Assembly: GCA_009760855.2 (NCBI GenBank)
Contig: WPIO01000091.1
Location: forward strand, 126,001-190,000
Reading direction: 5' to 3'
DNA: 64,000 nt
DNA from: Cristatella mucedo
Lineage: Eukaryota > Bryozoa > Phylactolaemata > Cristatellidae
The position numbers and the translations under genes were made by a program. Positions 45,412 to 54,597 of this stretch are shown here, in pieces; the first letter of the stretch is position 1, and each line of letters starts with the position of its first letter. The notes beneath the pieces were generated by a model. It had not been told where the DNA came from and did not search any database. It saw only the letters and a program-made list of their open reading frames with translations.

Positions 45412-48400
45412 GTGATCACCAGGCCTGCTGCAACTCCGGCGGCACGACATCAAGCTTGCCTTTGGAATCCTGGCTCAGTGTGCATTAAACCTTTGCTAAT
45501 AAGCGACCTTATTTCTGTAAACGGTCTCGACCTGCTCGCCTTTACTGAAACTCAGCTAAAATCGCTAAACTGTCTGATAGTTAAGATGAAACCCGATTGT
45601 TTTCTCATTCCTTTGAATGCCTACATTTATCAAAACTTGAGATGGATTTGCTGTTATCATTCACTTTAAATTCAAATTCAAGCCATTTGAAGTACCCTCA
45701 AAGCAGTCTTTTGAATCGATTGTCTCGATTAATCCCAAAGCAAGCTGCAGATATCCCCAGTAGTATATCATCCATCAGTAACCAAATCCTCCGTTATCTC
45801 TGATTTCTCAGATCTCATTTCAGTTCTGTGTGAAAGAAATCAATCCAACCTGGTTATGGGTAATTGCAATTACTTTTCCAACTTATCGGATGCCTTTAGC
45901 ACTGAATTTCCTGCATTGACAAAGTGCCTGTCCTTGGTGCCTCAGCTGCATGCTCTACTCACATCAAGGGTCACACACTCGACCAAATTTTCCCTTACAA
46001 ATGTACTTTTTTATCGTCAATTATTACCAAATATTGCTTATCTGACCACATACAGATCACATTTAGTCAACAGTGTGTTCCAGCCTACTCCTCTTCTAAA
46101 ATTGCCTGTCAATCGCGAAAATTCAAGACGTTCCACATCGATGCCGTCCGTGCAAGAATATCTGCCTTGACTCTGCTGCTCAGTTCCCTCTCCGATCTGA
46201 CATCATTGGTAGATAGCTACAACACGTCACTAGCTAACATGCTCGACGAGTTTGCCCTTGTGCCTAAGCTCAGCTTGCCCAGATGACCTATATTTTAACC
46301 CAGGCATTAAACTAGGTAGTTCTACTAAGCTCAAGCTTAAAATACCATTGGAAAGATCCGAACTGACTGTCCATCGACAGGCATACGAGGACTACTGTAG
46401 GTCGTAACAATAGATCCTAGCAAAGGCCAAGTCTAGCTACTATAAAACCATTGTTGAATCACAGATGCACAATCCGAAAATGATACTGTCGATGATCAAC
46501 CATCTCAAACGCTCCCAGATTGGCTCCTTATCTGATGATTCCTGTGATAACGTAACTGCTCGAATCTTTAGTTTTTTCGGCAAAAAAATAGACAAGATCA
46601 GATAGTCCAACCTTGTGATGGCAGCATGCCCTCTAAAATCCACCGTCCTTCGATTCCTCGCTGTTCATCAATGTCTACATTTAAGCAGGTCACTATTGAT
46701 CTAGTCCGGAAGTTCCTATCCCAATTAAAGAAGACAACAAGTCCTTTGGACCCTACTCCCACTGTGCTGCTCCTACCTTGCATTGATCTGCTGCTCTCGT
46801 GCATAACTAACATCATTAATATGTCATTAGCCTCAGGTAACGTGCCAGCACCTTTCAAAAAGCTGTAGTCAGGCTACAGCTCAAGAAAGCTACAGTAAAA
46901 CGAGAGAACTTGAGCGGCTATCACACAGTCTCCCTTCTAACATTACTGTAAAATAAAATGACACTTCTCGTGGGAGACTAGCTGAAATCAAATTTTGAAA
47001 CTTCAAACCTTGCCAGTAAGTTTCTGTCTGACCTTAGATCTAATCAATCCATAGAGTCAGCGTTGCTTTACCTGTACAACGAAATATTTAGGAATGCAGG
47101 CATGGGTAGAGTATTGGTGCTTGTTTTGCTCGATATTTCAGCAGGCTTTGATACTGCCGATCAGCGTGTTCTTCTTGAGCGCCTCCTATCTCGCCTGGAA
47201 ATCACTGGCACCGCTCTGTAACGGTTCAGGTTCTATCTCACTCGGAGACTCAAGAGTATTGATGCGAAGGGACAAAGATTATCTGAGGAGCCTCTGAAAT
47301 TTTGGTAGCTCAGTGCTCCTTGATAGGTCTGGTTATTTTTACGGTATGTACTATCCCTCTTGCCGATGTCATTGCCAAGCACAATCTAGGCTTTTACTTC
47401 TATGAGGACGACTGGCAGTGGTACCTTTGCTTAGATTCCATACAGTTTTCGAACACGTTTAATTCTCTCAATTCACTTGCTGCATGTATTGATGACATCT
47501 ACACATAGATGGCTGCAATTTTCTTCCAATTAAAGATTATAAGACTAACTTAATAGTTATGGGCAAATCAAGTGTGATTCAAAATTGGAAGGCCTAACGC
47601 TCAGAATAATCTTTGCAAGCATGTCAGCATTTGAATCTGCACAAGAATCTATGTGTCATGTTCCAAAGTAATCTTTCGCTAGACGACTACATCACGCTCC
47701 ACAATTAAGTCTGCCTACTTTCAGATAGGTCATATTGCTAAAATTCTGGCTTGTTTAGATAAGGATACCACGTCTAAGTCGGCCCATGCATTTGTGACAT
47801 CCCGTCTTAACTTTTGTAACTCACTATTTGCTGGCCTACCGGCACGTCCAATCAGGCACTCGTACCTGCTGCAAAACTCTGCAGCTAAGCTTGTCTGTCG
47901 TGAACTTCGCCGTAGCCGCACCACTCTACTTCTCGCATCCTGCACCTGCTAACAGTCAAGCAACTGAACGATTTCAAGGTTTCGTCGCTTACTTTTAGGT
48001 CCCTTCATTCTTTGGCTCCAGCCTACCTGTCAGTTCTATTCTCCCACCTCGCCAAGCATCGCACCACCTGCTTTTCGGAATCGAACTTTTTACCAATTCC
48101 TCTTACAAACCTTAAATCCTTTAAGACCGTGCATTTAGTTCGTATGCTCACAAGGCTTAGAACTCACTCCTGCTTGGGTCACGACATACCCTGACTTGAC
48201 CACATTCAAAAAGAAATCTAAAATGCACCTATTTTAAACAACAGTTAGTGAGTCCTTTTGGTTCGTCCTTTATATTAATATGCATGCTGACACTGTTGCA
48301 TGCTGCCACTTACCATACTTGCATGCTGATCCTGCTAATATCACCCCTGACCATGTTATTCGTTGCGTTAGTCAAGAATGATACCACTAATCATTCGATC

Positions 48401-48485
48401 ACGTTTCCGTTTTTAGCAAAATTAAAACGCCTAGAAAAGGACTGAGTTCTCTGAGGAAGCTTTATGAAATTCATTATTATACTCA
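45412..48485 (+). mobile_element. LINE-A, longest copy (endonuclease to 3' tail)
   Basis: APE-type endonuclease 45.42-46.28 kb: WNPGSVCIKPLL near the start, then LLAFTETQLKSLN, then HIKGHTLDQIF and LSDHIQITF, the last carrying the SDH catalytic box. Linker 46.29-46.87 kb. Reverse transcriptase 46.98-47.56 kb with SNQSIESALLYLY, LLDISAGFDTADQ, and FYFYEDDWQWYL at the YxDD position (Ala replaced by Glu). C-terminal domain 47.6-48.24 kb and 3' UTR 48.24-48.48 kb. At least four stops and several frame changes make it inactive. The endonuclease start lies in the left inverted-repeat arm, and its partner is 54706-55090 on the minus strand. Confidence 0.8.
45924..46286 (+). pseudogene. LINE-A endonuclease C-terminal part
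   Basis: A 120-codon open run includes HIKGHTLDQIF and, about 26 residues on, LSDHIQITF, which are the conserved last boxes of APE-like endonucleases in CR1/L2-type LINEs. The linker begins with IDAVRARISALTLLLSS. The upstream part of the domain (45412-45669) lies in the same general region with frame changes between, so the enzyme is not continuous. This domain would nick the target DNA to start reverse transcription. Confidence 0.65.
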
Positions 48486-48599
48486 TTATAATTAAAAGTA
48501 CTCAATGTATTACTGTGTTCTTACTTTCACCGGCTGCTCCATTGTTATTCATAAAAATATTTTTGAATCCCTGGGTAATCTATTTGCCTTTTCCTAAGT

Positions 48600-50065
48600 G
48601 ACCGTTTAGTAGAGGACCACGTCGGCTCTGCTGCTGATTCTGCCTACTTTCAGCTACGTAGTAATGGTAGAATTCAGGTTTGTTTGGAGACACTAAACCA
48701 CATCCAAATTAGTCCATGCATTAGTGAAATCCTGCCTTGAATTTATCGAGGCTTCATTGAGTACTTTTAGGATCTTACTGCCTGGCTAAGCGTCGTACCA
48801 CTCGCTTTATGGAATCTAATAGTTCACCTAAACCTCGTTAGAAGCTCATTTCTTTGATGACAATGCCATTAGTTTGTATGCTCCGAAAGTCTGGAACTCA
48901 CACCCAACTGGCATCACAAAGTCCCCTGAACTGACCACATTGAGAAAGAGGCTGGAATATATCATATATATCACATCGTTTAGTGGGCCATCACACGATT
49001 CGTCCTCTGTGTGCTTATGTCTCCTTACACCTATAGGGGCTGTCAGTAATCACACAAGCAGGCTAACCCTTGCAAGGCACTGCAACCATGTTATGCTAGC
49101 TATCATTGAGCGTGCTACAACTAAACATGCTCGATCGTCGTGCTTCTTCTCCAGCAAACGTGAAGTGCCTAATAAGAGGCTAGGCTCTCTGAGGGTGCTA
49201 CATCAAGCGTATTATTCTTTTCGATTGTTAGGATCTACAGTAGTCACCGTATGCCTGTCGATTGACAGTCAGTCCTGACATTTTGTATAGTTTTTTAAGG
49301 CTTGGGCTTAATAGATATAGCTAGCTTAACGTCTGCGGTTAAGCATTGGCCGTCGGGGTGAGGGCAAACAGTGTGCTTAGCCAGAGTGGCAAACTAGTAG
49401 AGCATGTCTTCTAGTGTGATGTGAGAGCAATCTAGTAAAGGCTACATTTCGGGAAGGTGGTTTGAGCAGCGGAGGCACAAAACACATTATTGCATGGATA
49501 GAATAGACGTCAAGGTTATTGAGGTCTTTCTTTATTCGTACGTATTTTTAAATGAGGAAGAGGTTTGCACACGGGATAGACAGAATGAGATCGGCATGTG
49601 GTTATATGAGCACGTTATTAATAATTGTTGATGATAACATGCACTTGTAGGAGACATTTGGTCAAGTTTGACCCTTCAAGGGAGTAGGGCAATGCACGTG
49701 AGCCATAAGAGACACGGAGTCAGTCAGTACGTACTCGATATTTGGTGCTGAATCCGTAAGATAAGTTATAAAAATAAATGTTTTAAAGGTCCATAATGAG
49801 AAAAGGTGGCATTGCATTTACTGCCTGCCTTTAGATGCTGGTGTAAACTAAGTATTGGGCAATAATAATAAGTTATGGATTATATGTTAGCAGTTGTAAT
49901 GTTTTACTGGTGGTCTAGTTTTGGTCTGTGTTTTTCTGGTTTTGGGTTTTTTCGAGGTCCAGTTTTGCCGGTGAAGGTTCTTCTGCTTCTATATTAACGT
50001 GAGTTCAAAATCAGCCTGCTTGTTCTAAATTAACCAATTATTTTGAACTCTCTGTACTATTCGTC
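48600..50065 (+). repeat. Arm-module copy A2 (plus strand)
   Basis: Follows the left arm in order from about 42.3 to 45.1 kb with large deletions: GGACCACGTCGGCTCTGCTG near 48.62 kb, the C-terminal LINE block at 48.85-48.96 kb, the 3' UTR near 49.1 kb, the plus/antisense junction at about 49228, the antisense linker to 49.78 kb, and worn SINE-1 body (GAAGGTTCTTCTGCTTCTAT) near 49.98 kb. Confidence 0.65.
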
Positions 50066-51093
50066 TTCTGTATTCGTATTCTGTATATCTCACCTTGCTT
50101 CCTCCGCAAGGTCTGTAAATTCTTTAGAAAGAGATTGATTTCTGAGATTGAGTAGTGATTTTGCGGTAGATTTATTGTCATCAATTTTATTATTGGTAAT
50201 ATTATTATTCCACCACTTTTAACCAACCTGCGTTGGCTACCTGTCAACAATCTAGTTGACTTCAAGGCTTTATCAATTAATAGTAGGTCCTTTCTTTTTT
50301 ATCTTGATCCTACCAATCAGATCTACTTCCAGCCAGGCTCAATAGAGTACCACTCGCTATTCGGAATGCAATCGCTTACCTAAATGCCGTAAGGAACCTC
50401 AAATCTTTCGGCGACATCAGTTCTCATCCTCCTGAAGCCGGTCACTCAGTTTGAACTGGCTTCGCCACGTTCCCTTACCCGAGCAGATTTAAAATGAATC
50501 TATAAACGCATCTATGTATTACAGCGTTTAGTGGGCTCCCATGATTCGTCCTCTGTATAGATGGCTCCTTAAAATATGAATGGTATCACTTACCACACTT
50601 GCATGCTGACTCCGTGCAATTCAACATAACCATTTCATGCTTTTTTTATCATTTAGCATGCTACCACTAACCATTCGACCAAGCTTTCTTTCCAGCATAC
50701 GTCAAATGCCTAAAAAGATATAAGGCTATCTGTTGGTTCTATATCAAGTGAACTATTTTTTTTTATTGTTATGATCTACAGCAGTCCTATTATTCCTGTC
50801 GATGGACAGTCAGTCTCGATCTTGGGTGTAATTTTGTGAAGGTTTGGCTTAGTAGACCTAGCTAGTCGGATTTCTGTGTTCAACCATAGACCGTCAGGGT
50901 GAGGGCACACAGTGTGCTGAGTCAGAGTGGCAAAATAGCAGCGGATTTCTGCTTGTTTGATGTGAAAGCAATCTATAAGCGGTGAGAGGTCGGAAGGTGG
51001 ATTGAGCAGCCGACTCTCTGTACTATTCGCTAGTTCGTATTTGCTCCAAATACTATGAAGCAATAACAATGTTAGCTTAGAACTTCGGTCACC
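50066..51093 (+). repeat. Arm-module copy A3 (plus strand)
   Basis: Repeats 42.6-43.4 kb of the left arm again: GTTGGCTACCTGTCAACAAT near 50233, the C-terminal block to 50.5 kb, the 3' UTR, the same LINE/antisense junction near 50775, and the antisense linker to 50.95 kb. Then a jump to ACTATTCGCTAGTTCGTATT and TTGCTCCAAATACTATGAAG, which matches 45.09-45.14 kb. It ends about 70 bp before the promoter of the host gene. Confidence 0.65.
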
Positions 51094-51166
51094 AGTACTC
51101 GAATTGCTCTAAATGTACTAAATGTATTACTGTTTGCTTAATGGGTAGCAGCGTCTGCTCCGTCGG

Positions 51167-51203
51167 CTTCCGGTTTAGCTTACGGCAACCGGAAGTCACG
51201 TGA
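51167..51203 (+). promoter_or_regulatory. Core promoter: two opposed ETS sites and a TCACGTGA E-box
   Basis: CTTCCGGT (51167-51174) and ACCGGAAGT (51188-51196) are inverted copies of the ETS/GABP site 13 bp apart. The second overlaps TCACGTGA (51196-51203), a palindromic bHLH-ZIP E-box; GTCACGTGA matches most of the CLEAR element bound by MITF/TFE factors. ETS plus CACGTG within 50 bp is typical of TATA-less housekeeping promoters in animals. It lies about 150 bp upstream of the predicted start codon. Confidence 0.7.
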
Positions 51204-51206
51204 ACA

Positions 51207-51254
51207 ATGCTGGAACGAGGCAGTTACGGAAGCTGGCAGTCTGCAGCTGACTGA
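51207..51254 (+). other. Possible upstream ORF in the 5' leader
   Basis: ATG at 51207 opens 15 codons (MLERGSYGSWQSAAD) and stops at 51252-51254, 102 bp before the predicted main start. If transcription starts near the E-box it would be the first AUG and could lower translation of the main frame. It may also not be in the mRNA at all. Confidence 0.3.
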
Positions 51255-51356
51255 CTAATATTCTGTTGTGGAGTCATACTAGTCATTCTTTTGCCGTGGT
51301 ACTAGAAAGCTGTTCCTGCCTTAGTAATTTGCCTGCCTTGGAGTTAAACGACTTCT

Positions 51357-52680
51357 ATGCTAAGGTAATGTAATTTCCTTGTGTACCATCGACTTGTACG
51401 ACTTGTTTGCTAAAGAAAAGATTAAATGTAAAATGTAGTTACCTTAAGGTATCTGTCAAAATGTAGTTGGTTGCGATAAAACACCGAGCATGACTCATAC
51501 CTCGACTTTTTAACTTTCTAGTAGTGCGTTCTACCCCTAAACACGTCTGGGCATTTTTATTTCTTGCCTTTAGCTGTTAAACTAATAATTGCAAAGATAG
51601 CCTATACTCGTTGTTGGGTTGATAAACTTATAGTCAAGAATTTTAAATATCTTTTAGCCGTTTAAAGATTACTCTCTTCTAGCACTATTCATTTGGTAAC
51701 TTTATTTTGTATCTGTTCCAGCGTCTCGCAGCTGGCAGATTTTTATCTGCTCGCACGACTTATTTTGTAGCCCAGCAAACTCCACTTGTCCACTGTCGTT
51801 TGGCCCAGCGTCTGGCAGCTGGCAGTTCCTTCACAGCTGCTGGGACGTGGTTGTCACAGACGAAGGCACTCTCCTAGTGGCTGCGCTAGAGGAAGGACTG
51901 AAGGAGTGCGACACGAGCGGGAAGGAGCTGCGCTGCTGGAGGCCAACGAGACCTGCAGGAGGAGGAGACATTGTCCGCACAGTGGACGTGCTGGAAGACG
52001 GTCGAGCGGCCGTTGGCTTGTTCGCTTCAAAGTTCGTCGTGCTGCTGCGACGCTGCGCTGCCTGCGACGGTGCCTGGCTCGAAGACAAGCGTGTTGCTGT
52101 GCTTCAGTCACCTGCGAGGCGACTGTCTGTCCACGGTGCCCTTCTAGCTGCATGTGAGGATAGGTGGAACAGTGTAACTAACAGCTGGGTGTGTGGCCCT
52201 CAGCTGGTGCTCGTGAAACTGTGCTGTGGTACAGAGCTGCACCGACGTGAGCTGGAGTACGACATAGGCAGCGTTGCAGTAACGGCTCAAATAGTCGTCA
52301 CAATCTGCGACAGTGCAGTCAAGCTCAGCGATGAGAGAGAGGAGTATGTGGTGGACGGCTACAGTCACTCTGGTGACAGGCTCTGGCGACACGAGTCAAG
52401 CTACAAGGCTATGGACGTCTGCCTTCAACCATTTGGACGCGTTCTTTACCTGGCTCTGTGTATCCGTCACGGCGTGACAGCCATTAGAGTCGATGATGGT
52501 CAGCACCTGAAGGAAGTCTTATCATGTGACATTCATGCAGGAGAAGGAATTTACTCTCTGTCTCTGGCTAAAGGAAGGCAGAGCGTCCTAGCGGTCATTT
52601 GCATGGATGAAAATAACATTCCATGTAAAGTGACCGTCTACCCAGTCAATAGCTCCACCTTAAAACGTAGCAATGTCTGA
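51357..52680 (+). CDS. Predicted two-exon gene, beta-propeller-like protein (283 aa)
   Basis: The 3' exon is open from 51700 to a TGA at 52678. It has no good ATG at its left, but a short first exon (ATG at 51357, 8 coding bases, donor AAG|GTAATG at 51365) joins the acceptor TTCACAG at 51836 in phase, giving 852 coding bases and MLSCWDVVVTDEGTLLVAAL as the start. The intron would be 472 bp. The protein has irregular hydrophobic strand repeats closing with Asp/Gly turns: IVRTVDVLEDGRAAVGLFAS, LSVHGALLAACED, GSVAVTAQIVVTICDS, DVCLQPFGRVLYLALC, IYSLSLAKGRQSVLAVICMD. This suits a WD40/NHL-type propeller or half of one; no exact family, signal peptide or membrane segment recognised. Codons look normal and no stop interrupts. 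It is bracketed by arm-module copies A3 and the right inverted-repeat arm. Confidence 0.65.
51718..51826 (+). repeat. Duplicated acceptor-like segment in predicted intron
   Basis: CCAGCGTCTCGCAGCTGGCA at 51718 and CCAGCGTCTGGCAGCTGGCA at 51805 differ by one base and lie 87 bp apart (29 codons). Both follow pyrimidine-rich tracts and so look like alternative splice acceptors upstream of the one at 51836. Using the first or second with the 51357 donor puts the reading frame out or meets a stop, so 51836 is preferred. Confidence 0.5.
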
Positions 52681-52978
52681 TTAGCCTAATACATTATGTA
52701 TAGTGTCTACAGTATTTAGTCTCGCGTCGCTTTATTTGCTACACTCATGCACTTGTTTTTTTAAGGATACTAGTTGTATGTACTGTTGTGGGACCGCTAG
52801 CTGCTGATATAAATAATTGGTTTAATGCTAGTACATTCTTGTTCATTCTAAATTAGCGACCTGGTGCAGTCAATTAGCAATTAAGTGAATTGAACTCTTC
52901 CTCAGCAGCATGTGTTCTGTTTATTAGATTTGGCATAATTATCCTGCATAGCTTCTCATGCGAGAGTCATTTATTGTC

Positions 52979-52984
52979 AATAAA
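52979..52984 (+). terminator. Poly(A) signal AATAAA of the propeller-like gene
   Basis: AATAAA about 300 bp after the stop codon, within GTCAATAAATATCG. It is the first canonical signal downstream of the stop that I noticed and gives a reasonable 3' UTR. Confidence 0.55.
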
Positions 52985-53189
52985 TATCGTATAGTAGCAG
53001 CGTGCTTTCCTAATTTAAGCAACACAAGCCCTTGGCCAACTAGGTTGTCTGTATCCGTGCGATATTGATGGCCGAGAAAAAAATTTTCAATTTAGTAAGC
53101 AAAATAGTCTATAATTTCAATGCCGTTCCAAGTTCAATCATTTTAATTCTTCTGACTTGTTAAACATCAGTCTTTCGGCTTGATTATTG

Positions 53190-53845
53190 TAATTCCCTAT
53201 TGTAATTTCCTTTTGGCTGGGCTGCCAAAAAAAGCTATTATGCCACTGCAGTGGACTATGAACATGGCTGCAAGGCTAGTCTTCAAGTCCCAGCGGTTTG
53301 AGCACGTGTCTCCCTTGCTGAATTAGCTAGGGTGGTTGCCGGTTGAGCAAAGGATACAGAGCAAAGTTCTTACGCTGGCCCACAAGGCCCGCCACGGCTT
53401 GGTTCCTTCGTACCTAGCTGAACTGCAGCATTAGTTTCAGCCTGTTTGTGCCCTCAGGTCCTGTGTGGACAATAAATTAGCTGTCCCATTCCTCCGCTTA
53501 AAGACAGTTGGCGACAGAAGCTTTAGCTCTGCAGGTCCTAGACTGTGGAAGTCGCCTCCACAATTCTTACGCAACGACAGCTACTCTCCTACTGCCGACT
53601 ATGGTACATACTTTTCAGCGGTCTTGAGCTGCTACTTCCATGCCACTCACTACCTCAACTGCTCTCCTGACTCTGCTATGCTTCCCACTTTCTCTTTGTT
53701 GCGTGAGACGAAGTCTGTTGGCTACCGAATGCGTACCGAAAGCCGCTTAGGCTCTGAGTACGCTATACAAAACTCTCCTGCGTAACACCCACGTGGTCTT
53801 GATGACTTTGTGGAGTTAAAGACGGAGATACATTACATTACGTTC
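53190..53845 (+). mobile_element. LINE-B copy, best 3' part
   Basis: Pieces KSQRFEHVSPLLN, PVEQRIQSKVLTLAHKARHG and LVPSYLAELQH are followed by an open run from DNKLAVPFLRLKTVGDRSFS through GPRLWKSPPQFLRNDSYSPT to a stop at 53783. GATACATTACATTACG ends the 3' UTR, a short tandem tail as in many CR1-like elements. Only one clear stop separates the two coding pieces. Confidence 0.75.
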
Positions 53846-54125
53846 TGGCTTTCTATGTCTTCTTGTTTAAGTAATAAATAAAATGGCCGTTCCTTCGTTA
53901 CCCCATAATGAGCTTCACTCCTGCTGTGTGCAGTACCACATGCATAACCGGTACCGATCCAGATTCATGTTTGGACGTCAGTCTTTCTCTCTTGTTTCCT
54001 CTAATTTTCTTCTCTGCCTATAGCAACACCAGAAGGAAATAATCATCCAATTTTTAAAGTGCAGCAAGCGGCGGTTGATACGATCTATGCAGAAGGCAAG
54101 CTATGAAGCTTGTATGACTTTAGTT

Positions 54126-54597
54126 GCAGACGGTGGTCTGCTAAAGAAGACTCGGGAGTTACGAGTCGCCGACAGATCAAATACTCAGACAAGTTTTAAT
54201 AAATTTGATAATTCCCGGAGATTATGAACAATCAGCTTGACTGATCAGCATTGACTAGAACCCAGCACACTAATTAAGTATTCTCGGTAAAAATCAAAGC
54301 CTACAAGCATCGCGATATGCAAATACATACCGGGGAATTCTCGCTGACTTGAGACCTGGCTATGGTATCAGGCATGAGCCTTACCAACTGCAGACGGTTG
54401 TCCGTTGAACAAGACTCGGGCACTACGAGTCTCCGACATGTTTATATACATTTTGTAAAGCCAGGAGATTATGGACACTGAGCTTCACTGACGAACGTTG
54501 ATTCGAACCAAGCGCACTGATTTTGTATCCTCGGTAAGATCAAAGCGTACAAGCAGGGCAATGTATAAATACATTCTGGGTAATTTCCTATTACCTA
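54126..54597. repeat. Two-copy tandem repeat, about 264-bp period
   Basis: 54126-54345 and 54391-54597 share CAGACGGT, AAGACTCGGG, TACGAGTC, CCGACA, GGAGATTATG, CTCGGTAA, ATCAAAGC and TACAAGCA in order. No frame is conserved. Copy 2 ends exactly where the right inverted-repeat arm begins. Confidence 0.7.

Larger units (their letters stand above)
41718..45909 (+). repeat. Left arm of 4.2-kb inverted repeat
   Basis: Reverse-complementary to 54598-58798 over its whole length, checked at many anchors: GTCAAGCAAAGC at 41718 against the end at 58798; the 42720 NNLVDFKA block against 57800; the 43069-43320 frame against 57190-57441; the KKNNALD region at 44.5 kb against 56.0 kb; the SINE-2 at 44.73 kb against 55.7 kb; and the YPQSSLLN region at 45.7 kb against 54.8 kb. 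Arm lengths are 4192 and 4201 bp. Identity looks like roughly 80-90 percent by eye, so the duplication is old. The arm itself is a mosaic of LINE-A and SINE pieces. Confidence 0.85.

Noticed and set aside
51786-52157. Arg/Cys-rich plus-strand frame and antisense frames over the propeller-like exon
   Set aside because: They overlap the longer exon frame, have biased composition typical of shadow frames, and lack any motif or splice support.
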